Part shown: positions 52,685-62,393 of the stretch, one piece after another
Numbering within the stretch: the stretch's first letter is position 1
Layout of the letters: every line of letters starts with the position of its first letter
DNA from: DVEG01 sp964405435
GTDB taxonomy: Bacteria; Cyanobacteriota; Cyanobacteriia; Cyanobacteriales; Oscillatoriaceae
Reading direction: 5' to 3'
DNA: 64,000 bases
Assembly: GCA_964405435.1 (NCBI GenBank)
Contig: CAYOOD010000004.1
Coordinates: forward strand, 1 to 64,000
Program-made: the position numbers and the translations under genes
Notes under the pieces: generated by a model
The model's input: the letters and a program-made list of their open reading frames with translations, nothing else
Told to the model about the DNA's origin: nothing
Databases searched by the model: none

Positions 52685-54388
52685 CTATAAAATAGAGGGG
52701 TTCTTTTTTTCTTCTTCCAAGCGCTGCATGAGAGTGTCGCGGTTTTGACTGGCTATCGGGTTTTTGGGGTCGAGTTTTAACGCTTCTTCAAAAGCGGAAA
52801 TCGCTGCTTCTATTCGATCTAATTTTAACAGCGCGACGCCTTTTCCTGCGTAGGCATAAGTATTATGGGGGTTGATGAGTATGGCGCGATCGTAGGCGGT
52901 TAGGGCTTCTTCATACCGGGCTAAATCGACTAGCACCACGCCTCGATTATACCACGCTTGGGAGGAATCTGAATTGATGCGGATGGCGCGATCGCACGCG
53001 GCGAGGGCTTGCGAATATCGCCCCAATTTCCACAGCACGACGCTTTGATTTGCCCAGATATCGGCGAGGGGGCGTTTGTCGGCGTTGCTGTAGGTTTCGA
53101 TCGCGCGATCGTAGGCGGTTACGGCTTCTTCATACCGTTCTAATGTTTTGAGGATTCTGGCTTTATTGTACCACGCTTGCGAATATTTTGCATTAATATC
53201 TGTGGCGCGATCGGTGGCGGTTAAGGCTTCTTCGTACCTTTCCAAATACCAGAGGGTAACGCTGCGGTTGTTCCACAATTCGGCGGAGTCAATTTGCAGA
53301 GCGATCGCGCGATCGTGCGAGGCTAGTGCTTCAGGATAGTTGCCCAATCCGGTTAGGGAATTGCCCCGCCCGCCCCACGCTATGGCGGGAGAAGCCTCTC
53401 CCCAATTCTCATCTCCTTGCAGGGCGCTTTCGCAGGCGGTAAGGGCTTTTTGGTAGTCGCCTAATTTGTTCAGGGCGGCGCACTGCTGCGCTAACGCTAA
53501 AGAATATTTTGGGTTAATTTTTAGCGCCCATTCATAGGAGGTTTGCGCTCGTTCTGGCTTTCCCAATGCGGCAAAAATGATTCCTTGTTCTGTCCATATT
53601 TGGGCGTCGCTGGAATCGATCGCGATCGCTTTATCTAAGGAGGCGATTGCTTCTTCATACCGCGCTAATTTTCTCAGCACTCTGCCGCGATTGTACCAGG
53701 CAATTGCCGGGGTGCCGTTTGCCCATTTGCCATTCTCTTCTCTCAGGGCGCGATCGCACGTTTCTAGGGCTTCGGAATAGCTGCCTAATTCTGCTAGGGA
53801 GCTGCACCGCCCTGTTAATGCAATTGCGTAGCTGGAATCGATGGCAAGGGCGCGATCGTATGCCGCGATCGCTTCTTTTTGGTTGCCCGAACGCGCCTGT
53901 GCTAAGCCTTTATTATACCACGCCAATGCGGGGGAATTTTTCCCCCAATTCCCATCAGCTCGGAGGGCGCGATCGCAAGCAGCGACTGCTTCAGAATGCC
54001 TGCCCAATTCTGTCAGTGCTAAACAGCGATCGGCTAGTGCTAGGGCATAGTCGGATTTGATGCGGAGGGCGCGATCGGATGACACTAAGGCTTCTTCATA
54101 TTTTTTCAAATTCAGCAGGGCAGAAATGCGATTTGCCCAGACTGTAGCGCTGTCGCTTTTAATGGAAATCGCGCGATCGCACGCCGCCAGGGCTTCTTCA
54201 TATTTTTTTCCGTCTGTCAGCAATTCGCACAATCCCGCCCAATATTCAAAATCCTTTAATTCTGGCTGAGCTTGCAGGGTTTTCGGGAAGCTAAAAAATA
54301 ATAAAAAGTAAAACCCGACTAAAAGAAATGAGATTTTTCTTGCAGCAGATGCCGCTACACTCATTTTTTCAAAAAAAGGCTTTTTCAT
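52685..54388 (-). CDS. TPR protein with N-terminal signal or anchor
   Basis: 567 residues. A hydrophobic segment ISFLLVGFYFLLFFSFP (about 19-36) ending QAQPELKD suggests export or anchoring. The rest is about 14 TPR units of the type YNKGLAQARSGNQKEAIAAYDRALAIDSS, forming a superhelical protein-binding scaffold. Many repeats share C-D-R-A-I, where D-R is coded GAT CGC inside GCGATCGC octamers. It lies downstream of the TpsA-CHAT gene on the same strand after 238 bases of repeats, and may bind its protease part; that is inferred. Confidence 0.88.
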   Translation of the reverse strand: MKKPFFEKMSVAASAARKISFLLVGFYFLLFFSFPKTLQAQPELKDFEYWAGLCELLTDGKKYEEALAACDRAISIKSDSATVWANRISALLNLKKYEEALVSSDRALRIKSDYALALADRCLALTELGRHSEAVAACDRALRADGNWGKNSPALAWYNKGLAQARSGNQKEAIAAYDRALAIDSSYAIALTGRCSSLAELGSYSEALETCDRALREENGKWANGTPAIAWYNRGRVLRKLARYEEAIASLDKAIAIDSSDAQIWTEQGIIFAALGKPERAQTSYEWALKINPKYSLALAQQCAALNKLGDYQKALTACESALQGDENWGEASPAIAWGGRGNSLTGLGNYPEALASHDRAIALQIDSAELWNNRSVTLWYLERYEEALTATDRATDINAKYSQAWYNKARILKTLERYEEAVTAYDRAIETYSNADKRPLADIWANQSVVLWKLGRYSQALAACDRAIRINSDSSQAWYNRGVVLVDLARYEEALTAYDRAILINPHNTYAYAGKGVALLKLDRIEAAISAFEEALKLDPKNPIASQNRDTLMQRLEEEKKNPSIL

Positions 54389-54414
54389 TAGCTTGTTCTC
54401 CCAAACGACTCACC

Positions 54415-54580
54415 CAGCACTTTTTCCTCAGCACTCCTGTAGTGGCTTTTCGCGAAAAGCCACTACGCACTCTTTCCTCAGCACTCTTTCCTCAGCACTC
54501 AGCACTCTTTCCTCAGCACTCTTTCCTCAGCACTCAGCACTCAATACTCAGCACTCAGCACTCTTTCCTCAGCACTGTAC
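54415..54580. repeat. CTCAGCA heptamer runs with 28-bp palindrome
   Basis: Dense runs of TTTCCTCAGCACT and CAGCACT fill this spacer. A perfect 28-bp palindrome, half-site GTAGTGGCTTTTCG, lies at 54439-54466 and is a relative of 3764-3791. The region separates the CHAT 3' end from the TPR gene. Confidence 0.85.
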
Positions 54581-54626
54581 TAACATTTTTGCCAGAAGGT
54601 AGCTATACGACTAAAGTCGAATTTAC

Positions 54627-56072
54627 TTACCACGGGCTGCCTATCATCGTAAATGCTGCCCAGAAATAGGGATGCGATAGATTGGGCTCTGACAAGTCGG
54701 CGAGTTCTGGCGATAGCGGCACGCCATCGGCAGCCGAGGCTATGCCGTAAAGTCGTCCTTTTTCGACGCGCATTTCTCCTCGAATCATGGCGATTTGTGC
54801 TTGCCGCAGGGCTTCCGCTTTAATCGGCGCAGTCTTCAAATTTTGGTAAAATTCGGTTATCAGCCCCAAGGTTCCGGCGTCGGAAACATACCACAAACTC
54901 GCCAGTGCTGATTTGACGCCGGCTGCTACGGCTAAACCTCCAAAGCCTAATTCGGCTGTTTCGTCTCCCAAGGCGGAGCGACAGGCACTCAGCACTAATA
55001 GTTCTACCGGGGGATTGTGCAATCTCAATTCGCGCAGTTGATTTAATTTTAACTGTTCGTTCCAGAGCTGGAGGTAAGATTTATTCGGTTTCCCCGGCTT
55101 GAATTCTCCGTGGGTGGCGAGGTGAACGATTTCAAAAGGTTGCTGTTCCCGCTGCACTTTGAGATTTTTCAGGGTGAAGGCTTCGTTGAGGAAAGATTTT
55201 CCCGTCCAAAGTTGCCCGGTAATGGTGGACAATTCCACGGGCACGGCAGGCAAGGAATCTTGGGAGTTGAATTGCGACGCCCCGAATGCCAGCACTTGAG
55301 AGTTTCTCAGGCTCTTGTAGCGGGTATCGACTAAATTCAGGCTGGGAATTAAGCCGATACTGTATTTTTCGACTAAAAACTGCTTGCCGTCGTGCAGGGC
55401 GGCTAGGGGCAGCGATCGCAATCCTTTATCGAGGGAGAAGACGAGGGTGTCGGTGCCGCGCGATCGCAGCGACTCTTCCAGGGGCGCAATCAGCCAGCGA
55501 TAGAGCTTTTGCGAGGAAGCGAGGTAAGTCTTTGTATTCTTTTTGATGGGATTCGTTACTTGATTGAGAAAGGCGTCTGCTTCTTTGAGCAGGGCGGCGC
55601 GATTGGCTTCGGGTACGGTTCGGAGAACGGGTTTGCTTTCGGGGGTGACTAATACCAGTTGTAATTGCTCCGGTTGGGCGAAGATGTAAAGAATCGCTGG
55701 GGTTTTTCCGGTTTGGTTGGCTAGGGTGCCCAGGGTAGATGCGATCGCTGCAGTAGAGACTGATAGCTCAGTGTTGACAGGCAATTTTTCCCCGAAGTAA
55801 TTTTCAAATTCCTGACTTCTGAGTTGCTCTGCCAGAGGTACTGCTTCATTTAAATTACCGCTTGCGATCGATCGCTGCAGGCTTTCTCGCAGGAGCCTCG
55901 CTGTATCGAGAGCCGCTGTTTCTGAGGAACTACCGACCTCTGCGGTAACATTTGTGCCAACAAGCTTTTTCCCCTCGATGTCTTGCAAGAGTTCGCTGTT
56001 TGGCGGAGGTTCTGGAGTTGGCGGAGGTTCTGGAGTTGGCGGAGGTTCTGGAGTTGGCGGAGGTTCTGGAGT
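54627..56072 (-). CDS. C-terminal CHAT protease part of the TpsA-CHAT protein
   Basis: This is the 3' part of the large gene. The frame is open from the first N gap (56072) through four (P-T-P-E-P-P)-type repeats ending NSELLQDIEGKK. Counting from the TTG at 55988 (453 residues), the region before the CHAT domain is helical, and the CHAT (caspase-like) domain covers about 125-450: YRWLIAPLEESL, the catalytic His293 in VHLATHGEFKPG and Cys336 in LLVLSACRSALGDE, then FGGLAVAAGVKSALASLWYVSD and FYQNLKTAPIKAEALRQAQ. Both catalytic residues are kept. It is very probably continuous with the TpsA region upstream. Confidence 0.85.
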   Translation of the reverse strand, partial: TPEPPPTPEPPPTPEPPPTPEPPPNSELLQDIEGKKLVGTNVTAEVGSSSETAALDTARLLRESLQRSIASGNLNEAVPLAEQLRSQEFENYFGEKLPVNTELSVSTAAIASTLGTLANQTGKTPAILYIFAQPEQLQLVLVTPESKPVLRTVPEANRAALLKEADAFLNQVTNPIKKNTKTYLASSQKLYRWLIAPLEESLRSRGTDTLVFSLDKGLRSLPLAALHDGKQFLVEKYSIGLIPSLNLVDTRYKSLRNSQVLAFGASQFNSQDSLPAVPVELSTITGQLWTGKSFLNEAFTLKNLKVQREQQPFEIVHLATHGEFKPGKPNKSYLQLWNEQLKLNQLRELRLHNPPVELLVLSACRSALGDETAELGFGGLAVAAGVKSALASLWYVSDAGTLGLITEFYQNLKTAPIKAEALRQAQIAMIRGEMRVEKGRLYGIASAADGVPLSPELADLSEPNLSHPYFWAAFTMIGSPW

Positions 56073-56172
56073 NNNNNNNNNNNNNNNNNNNNNNNNNNNN
56101 NNNNNNNNNNNNNNNNNNNNNNNNNNNNNNNNNNNNNNNNNNNNNNNNNNNNNNNNNNNNNNNNNNNNNNNN
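56073..56172. other. Assembly gap, 100 N (first)
   Basis: Exactly 100 N in the Pro-rich linker, hence of unknown true size. Flanked by PTPEPP-coding repeats on the CHAT side and IPAPAP-coding repeats on the other side. Confidence 0.98.
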
Positions 56173-56489
56173 TGGTGCGGGCGCTGGTATTGGTGCGGGC
56201 GCTGGTATTGGTGCGGGCGCTGGTATNNNNNNNNNNNNNNNNNNNNNNNNNNNNNNNNNNNNNNNNNNNNNNNNNNNNNNNNNNNNNNNNNNNNNNNNNN
56301 NNNNNNNNNNNNNNNNNNNNNNNNNNGTGCGGGCGCTGGTATTGGTGCGGGCGCTGGTATTGGTGCGGGCGCTGGTATTGGCGTCGGCGTCGGTATTGGT
56401 GCGGGCGCTGGTATTGGCGTCGGCGTCGGTATTGGCGTCGGCGTCGGTATTGGCGTCGGCGTCGGTATTGGTGCGGGTTCTGGAGTTGG
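56173..56489 (-). repeat. 18-bp (P-x-P-I) coding repeats of the linker
   Basis: On the minus strand the units read IPAPAP and IPTPTP (nucleotide unit GGTGCGGGCGCTGGTATT and GGCGTCGGCGTCGGTATT on the plus strand). Two 100-N gaps interrupt them (56227-56326 and the end at 56490). Copy number is unresolved and the frame across the gaps is not meaningful. Pro-rich linkers of this kind are extended and wall-spanning. Confidence 0.85.
56227..56326. other. Assembly gap, 100 N (second)
   Basis: Exactly 100 N in identical 18-bp repeats on both sides, consistent with repeat collapse in short-read assembly. Confidence 0.98.
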
Positions 56490-56589
56490 NNNNNNNNNNN
56501 NNNNNNNNNNNNNNNNNNNNNNNNNNNNNNNNNNNNNNNNNNNNNNNNNNNNNNNNNNNNNNNNNNNNNNNNNNNNNNNNNNNNNNNNN
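56490..56589. other. Assembly gap, 100 N (third)
   Basis: Exactly 100 N between IPTPTP-coding and IPEPAP-coding repeats. The PEPIPEPAP block at 56590-56683 is in frame with the beta-helix upstream. Confidence 0.98.
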
Positions 56590-58260
56590 TGCGGGTTCTG
56601 GAATTGGTGCGGGTTCTGGAATTGGTGCGGGTTCTGGAATTGGTGCGGGTTCTGGAATTGGTTCTGGCGGAACTGGGGAAGTAATGACTTGTACGTTTCC
56701 TTGGGCGAATTCTCCCAAATAAGAGCCCGGTTTAACGGTTTCTTCCGCTCCTAAACCGGTTGTAATATTGCCAGCAGTTCCATTGTTGGTGCCGCCGCCG
56801 GTAACGACAAAAGGAGTCGTCGCGCCGCCTCCGTGCCGAATGACAATCGCGCCGCCGCCCGCGCCGCCCGCAGTCGAAATACTGGATAATATGCCATTTC
56901 GATCTGTAAAAGTTCCCGTTGCTCGGAAAAGACTTTCGGTGGTGATGTCAGCGGTTCCGCCGCTGCCGTTCGCGCCTCCTTGCGCGTTGATGAATTCGAT
57001 TTCGATGTCGCCACTGGGATCGAGGGTGACACTGCCGCCACTGCCAGCAATGGCGCTGGAATTTATCTGTCGCGCCGCAATGCGATCGCGCGCGATAATG
57101 GCTATATTCCCGCCGCTCGTGCTGCCGCTAGAATCGACGTTGCCGCTTGTCACGGCTCCTGCCTGACTTTCTAGGGAAATATTGCCGCCACTGCCCGCAT
57201 CTGAATGAGAAATAATATCCCCGCTGGCGAGATTTCCCGCCGCTTTTAGGGAAATTGCGCCGCCCGCGCCAGTATTGGAAGCACTGTTTAACGTGCCGGC
57301 ACTGGTATCGATATTGCCACCACTGCTGGTGAGGGCAATTCCTCCCGGCGAGGTGATATTCGCGGCGGTAATATTGCTGCCTGCTTCCAGCTCGATTCCC
57401 GTGCCGAAAATTGCCCTCAATGCAGTTATAGAAGACCCTGTTTGAATTTTAACGGGGTCTTGAAAAGTCACGTCGTTAAAAATTGTCACAGCGCCGCTGC
57501 TGTCGTTTCGCCCTATGTTAATAGAGTTAAAACCGTCTGCTAAGAGGGAAATCTCTGCTGCTGTTAAATCCAAAGCTTCTGTATCGCCAGAACCCGCGAT
57601 CTCGATCGCTCGTTCGACTGTAGCGGGTTGCAGCACTAAAGTGCCGGTGCCGGAAACAACGCCCCTCAAATCAATTTCGTCGGCTGTTAAAGTCAGGGCG
57701 CTGTTGAGTGCATTTAAGCGATTGTCGAAGGCAATTGTACCCGTTCCGGCATTGAAGGCGCGATCGCCTGAAAGCGTCACTTCCCCGCTAAATCTGATAG
57801 TATTGTTAGCAGCAGTAATGTCGCCAGCAACAGAAACCGCGCCGAGTCCGACTTGATTGAATGCCCCAGCAGAGTTTACCGGAGCAGCAAGCGAAACGGT
57901 GCCGCTATTATCGAGCGTGACTCCGCCGCCATTGGTGGCAGTAATGGAATTGTTGAAAATAAAATTGCTGCCCGCCAGAGTGATGCCGCTGGGGCTACCT
58001 GTTGCGATCGCGCCGTTAAAGGTTGTCGTGCCGCTGCCGGAATTTTGCGCGAGACTGGCGGCGGTAATTGCCCCTATCGTGACGTTGTTGGCGCTGTCAA
58101 TCGCCAGGGTGCCCACAGGAGAACTCGCCCCGATTTCTCCATTAATAATGATATCGCCACTGCCAGTTTCTAGGGTGAGATTGTTGCTGCCGTCAATTGT
58201 CCCGTTAATGGAAAGATTGCCTCCGGTTTCACCCCCCCGTGCTGAGAGTAACATTCGCAC
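56590..58260 (-). CDS. Middle part of the TpsA-CHAT protein (beta-helix and start of Pro-rich linker)
   Basis: About 557 codons. It continues the TpsA beta-helix: ETGGNLSINGTIDGSNNLTLETGSGDIIINGEIG, then repeats such as GGGITLTSSGGNIDTSAGTL, to a terminal segment IVIRHGGGATTPFVVTGGGTNNGTAGNITTG, and ends in PEPIPEPAPIPEPAP. It is separated from the N-terminal part only by a +1/-1 shift at the G7 run 58232-58238. Removing one G joins LSTGG to ETGGNLSING without a break in pattern. The lone start codon at 58260 is therefore not real. Confidence 0.85.
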
Positions 58261-61200
58261 CGAGTTGAGTATTGCCGTTAATCGAAATATCCCTGTCGGC
58301 GGTAGAAATATCGGAGTTGAGTGCGATTGCAGGAGCGTTCAAAGTAATAGAAGCCTCGCCCGTTCCCGCGATCGCGCCATTCACTGCGATCGCGCTTCCC
58401 GTTTGAATGGTTACTGGATCTTTAAACGTAACAGAATTAACATTAACCAAACTGTTCGCCTCTGCCCGTCCGATTGTAATACTGCTAAAGCCATCCTGCA
58501 AGGCGTTTAAATCGCTTGCTGTCAAATTTAACCCACTAGCTGTGCCATTTCCAGCAATTTCAATATTTCGGTTCGGGGTAGCTGTTTGAAATACAATAGC
58601 GCCGCTGCTGCTGATAGAATTCTCCCCACCTGCCAAATTAATTTCGTCGGCTGTCAGAATCAGGTTATTGCTGCCTGCCGCCAAACTGGAGTTAAATTCA
58701 ATCGTGCCTGCACCCGCATTGAATGTGGTTAAATTTGTCAAAGCGATCGGACTGTTAACCGTGAGGTTGCCGTTAGTATTGACGCTGCCGCCTGCTATTT
58801 CAATATTCCCGGCACTGAGAATATTCAGCCCGCTTAAGGGCGTCACTCCGCCGACAGCCCCGCCAAACCGAATCGTGCCCGTGCCCGCAGCAAGTGTCAG
58901 CACTTGACTGCCGTCAATCGTGCTGTTAAAATTCATATCGCCCGCGCCGATTCCCGTATCAAAAAATACGTCTTTCGAGAGATTGACGGCACCGAAAAAG
59001 TCGAGGTTTCCGCCAGCAGAACCGCTCGAATTGATATCGCCAGGAATAATCGCCGTTGCTGCTTGCAGGCGGATAGCACCGCCGCTGCCGCTATCGGAAT
59101 TTGACGCTAAAGTTCCGGCGGAAGTATCGATCGCGCCGCTATTGCTAGTTAAAGATATATTCCCACCCGGTGCAGTAATATTGCCGCTGCTTATATTCTG
59201 ATTTGCCGTCAGGGAAATAGGATTTCCCGGCGCGACGGCAATCGTTGCGCCAGTCGATGCGATCGCGCCGGCTCCCGATGGAGATTGAATGATTAGCGGA
59301 TCGTTAAAAGTTACGTCGCCAAGGATTGTAATAGTACCGCTGCCATCGCTTCGCCCGATAGTAATTGAACTAAACCCATCAGCTAAACCAGCCAGCTCGG
59401 AGGCGGTTAAATCTAAAGTTTCCGCGCCGCTATCCGATAAAGAAGCGATCGCGATATTTTGGCTGGGCGTAAAAGGCTGAAGCAAGAGCGTGCCGCCGTT
59501 ACTCGCGATTGCAGTAACATTAATTTCATCGCTGGTGATGCTAATATCGCCGCCACCCGCCGCACCCGTAGCATTAATTTGTGCAATAATTCCCACAGCA
59601 GCCGAGAGGGTGACATTGCCACCCGTGCCGCTGCCGCCAGTACAGACATTGCCACTGCCAGAACAAGAAAAAATAGGTCCTGGCGTCGAGTCTGTTAAAG
59701 TCGTGTCAATCGTGCCGCCGCTGGTTAGAGAAATATTGCCGCTGCTGGAGGAGCCAATCGAATAAATGTCATCTGTAGAAATATTGCCCCCAGCCGTGAG
59801 GGTAATATTGCCGCCGCCGCCACTGTTAGTAAACGTCAAAACACCGTTGCCAGTGATAGAAATATCGCCGCCCGCCGTGACGTTGATATCGCCGCCGTCA
59901 CCGGTTCCATCACCTTCTAAAATCGCACTAATGTCATTCGCAGTAACGCTGCCGCCCGCATTCACCGTCACGTTACCGCCATTGCCAGTACCGCTAGAGC
60001 GAGAATTCAAACTGCCCGCAGTGATGTCACCAGCAGGAGCAGATAAGAGAATCGCGCCGCCAGTGCCATTTGCAGAAGAAGAATTTAAAGTACCAGTTGC
60101 GATCGCGCCACTGTTGCTCGCGAGGCTGATATCCCCTCCACTGTCACTCCCATCCGAGCTGATGTTGCTAGCAGTAATCCCAGTTCCGGCAATCAGCGAG
60201 ATATTGCCCCCATTAAAATCGCCTCCAGCATCCAAGTCAGCCGCCGCAATACTGCCAGCAGCCAGCACCTTGATATCGCCGCCGTTGCCAAACTCCATCG
60301 CAAAATAAGTATTGACATTGTTGAGAATAATATTGCTGCGGCTGTCAATGAAAACCGAGCCACTCGATGAATTAATCTCTCCTACTTGAATCGTTCCACC
60401 AGGCAGCGAAGTATTGGGATTGTACTGATTGGTTAAAAAGACAACTCCGTCACTGCGGATATTGCCGATCGCGATATTCGCACTCGTTGGAGTACCGCCA
60501 GTAGCGGGGGGATTGGGAGTAAACCCAAAAGGATCGCCCGTGATGCCGGGGGTGCCGAACGCGGTCGTGCCCGCTCGGATGTCGAGCGTTTCTTCAGCGC
60601 TGCCGTCGATAGTAATTGTACTGCCGTCCGATAGCGCGACTGTCTCGTTCAAAGCACCCGACAGAGTATCGGCTCCTGTAATAAAAACATCGCCGGCAAT
60701 CGTCACGCTGCCTCCAGCCAAAATGTGCAAGGAAGCCCCCGAATAGCTCTCAAAAGAAACGTCGCCGCTGGCGCGAATCACGGGATCGTAGGGACTGAAT
60801 AAATTGCCCAGAGTCCCGTCTAATTTTTCAATCCGAAAATTTCTCCCTACCCAGTAGTGAGCATCGCCTCCGACGGTGCTGGCAGAACGCAGTACCATAT
60901 TGCCGCCAGAAAACAAGCCGCTCGCCGGGTGATTTAAGGCAAAAATATCGACGTTGCGATCGCCTTGAACGAGCAAATCTCCTCCAGCAGCCGCAATAAA
61001 GGGCTGTGTGGCGCTGTCTCGTACTCGCAGCGTATCGCCGGCTAGCAAACTCAGGTTGCCCGTTGTATTGAGCTGGCTGTTTGCTAAAGTCAAATTGTGA
61101 CTGGCTGCCAGAGTTGCCGTACCGGCGACAACCTCCCGCGCTACCACATCGCCGCTCTCTATTTGAATGCCGGAACCGGTTATCTGAATTGTGCCGTCTG

Positions 61201-62026
61201 GATTGACAGTTAAGTCCGTCGCGTGATTGAAATTTCCCCCGGTGAGGAGTTGGGGAACCGAGGCAATCGGTAACGTCCAATTTGCAGGGCGATCGCTTGC
61301 CATTAAAGGGGGTTTCACCTCCAAACTCAGCAGCATTCCTTCTTGACTGAGCCGCACCAAACTCTCACCCGGCACGGCAGCTATTGCAATTTCACCCCCC
61401 GGCGCTTTTATGCTCCCTGTACTGATGACATTCCCCCCCAATAAAGTCAGATTTTGTCCCGATTCAACGGCAAGATTGCCCAAATTCAAAACCGTCCCGG
61501 GTTGAGACATGGTAAAAGCAAACGTGCTGGGCATTCCCACCAAAGCAGCATAGTCATTCGCACCGATCGCGTTAAACCAATAGTTCCCAAAACCAATCCC
61601 ATTTGCCGCCGTCGCCGTAAAATCAGCCGGCACGTTCAAGCGGGCACCTGCTCCAAATACTATCCCCGCTGGGTTCATTAGAAAGAGATTGGAATTTCCC
61701 CCCGTTACCTGAATTAAGCCATTAATATAAGAAGCCTCGCCGCCCGTCACTCGACCTAAAATATTTCTAATCGAGGGATTCGATATAAAATTAGCAATCT
61801 CGCCCTGAGTCAAGCCGAATTTCTGAAAACTGTGGAAGAGATTTGCTCCATCCCCAGAAGTGCTGCCGCCAGTGATATTGAGTTGACTGCCAGAAGGAGT
61901 GACGAGCGTGTTCGTGCCGTCTGCCGAAGGTACGATGGATTGTGTCAGTGCTGGGGCACCGCCCGCAATCGCGCTCAGGGTTCCGACTGCCACCAGTTGC
62001 ATGAAATTTATTGAGGTAAATCGCAT
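58229..62026 (-). CDS. N-terminal TpsA (filamentous-haemagglutinin) part of the TpsA-CHAT protein
   Basis: About 1265 residues from ATG 62026. A signal peptide (INFMQLVAVGTLSAIAGGAPALTQS) is followed by the TPS domain: GDGANLFHSFQKFGL, NILGRVTGGEASYINGLI and SNLFLMNPAGIVFGAGA. Then come long G/S/T/N-rich beta-helix repeats, including two similar blocks near GGNISLTSNSGAIDTSAGTL. A GAGGGGGA site precedes ATG 62026; the in-frame start at 62116 would add a basic, non-signal N-terminus. It ends in a TGA directly after the G7 run, so the protein is frameshifted here. It should be exported by a TpsB, the nearest of which is at 30.0-31.9 kb. Confidence 0.88.
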   Translation of the reverse strand: MRFTSINFMQLVAVGTLSAIAGGAPALTQSIVPSADGTNTLVTPSGSQLNITGGSTSGDGANLFHSFQKFGLTQGEIANFISNPSIRNILGRVTGGEASYINGLIQVTGGNSNLFLMNPAGIVFGAGARLNVPADFTATAANGIGFGNYWFNAIGANDYAALVGMPSTFAFTMSQPGTVLNLGNLAVESGQNLTLLGGNVISTGSIKAPGGEIAIAAVPGESLVRLSQEGMLLSLEVKPPLMASDRPANWTLPIASVPQLLTGGNFNHATDLTVNPDGTIQITGSGIQIESGDVVAREVVAGTATLAASHNLTLANSQLNTTGNLSLLAGDTLRVRDSATQPFIAAAGGDLLVQGDRNVDIFALNHPASGLFSGGNMVLRSASTVGGDAHYWVGRNFRIEKLDGTLGNLFSPYDPVIRASGDVSFESYSGASLHILAGGSVTIAGDVFITGADTLSGALNETVALSDGSTITIDGSAEETLDIRAGTTAFGTPGITGDPFGFTPNPPATGGTPTSANIAIGNIRSDGVVFLTNQYNPNTSLPGGTIQVGEINSSSGSVFIDSRSNIILNNVNTYFAMEFGNGGDIKVLAAGSIAAADLDAGGDFNGGNISLIAGTGITASNISSDGSDSGGDISLASNSGAIATGTLNSSSANGTGGAILLSAPAGDITAGSLNSRSSGTGNGGNVTVNAGGSVTANDISAILEGDGTGDGGDINVTAGGDISITGNGVLTFTNSGGGGNITLTAGGNISTDDIYSIGSSSSGNISLTSGGTIDTTLTDSTPGPIFSCSGSGNVCTGGSGTGGNVTLSAAVGIIAQINATGAAGGGDISITSDEINVTAIASNGGTLLLQPFTPSQNIAIASLSDSGAETLDLTASELAGLADGFSSITIGRSDGSGTITILGDVTFNDPLIIQSPSGAGAIASTGATIAVAPGNPISLTANQNISSGNITAPGGNISLTSNSGAIDTSAGTLASNSDSGSGGAIRLQAATAIIPGDINSSGSAGGNLDFFGAVNLSKDVFFDTGIGAGDMNFNSTIDGSQVLTLAAGTGTIRFGGAVGGVTPLSGLNILSAGNIEIAGGSVNTNGNLTVNSPIALTNLTTFNAGAGTIEFNSSLAAGSNNLILTADEINLAGGENSISSSGAIVFQTATPNRNIEIAGNGTASGLNLTASDLNALQDGFSSITIGRAEANSLVNVNSVTFKDPVTIQTGSAIAVNGAIAGTGEASITLNAPAIALNSDISTADRDISINGNTQLGANVTLSTGG

Positions 62027-62393
62027 GTTTCCCCCTCTTCTTTGAGGCTTTCCAATCGTGAATGAGAGCAGGCGCTTGACTCGAAACTTTAGTGAAAATA
62101 GTTTACACGCTGACATCAGCAGCGTGTTGCCAAACTGGCAAGTTTTTACTAAAATAACAAATGGAAGCGTTTAAGTTTTATCGGCTCAATTCGATCGCTA
62201 AACTGAGCAAAAATACTTGACCATCACCCGGCAATAACGGCTCGAATTGCCCTAGAATCAGGTTAAAAAAACGCCCTGCCCGGTAAATCCCTCTCAAGAT
62301 AGATTCCTTCCAGACAATTAAGGTGCTACTCATAACCGTTATGGCTCCCGGACGATTCGCGTCGCGCTTTCCCCATTACCCAGAGGTATAAAA
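62027..62393. promoter_or_regulatory. Divergent spacer between TpsA-CHAT and the ParA-like gene
   Basis: 367 bases with no gene. Promoters of both genes should lie here. TAAACTGAGC and an AT-rich tract at about 62110-62200 are visible, but no clear boxes. Confidence 0.5.

Noticed and set aside
55952..56754. Gly-rich or Val/Leu-rich plus-strand frames across the N gaps
   Set aside because: They are opposite-strand readings of the Pro-rich linker and are held open by N runs of arbitrary length.
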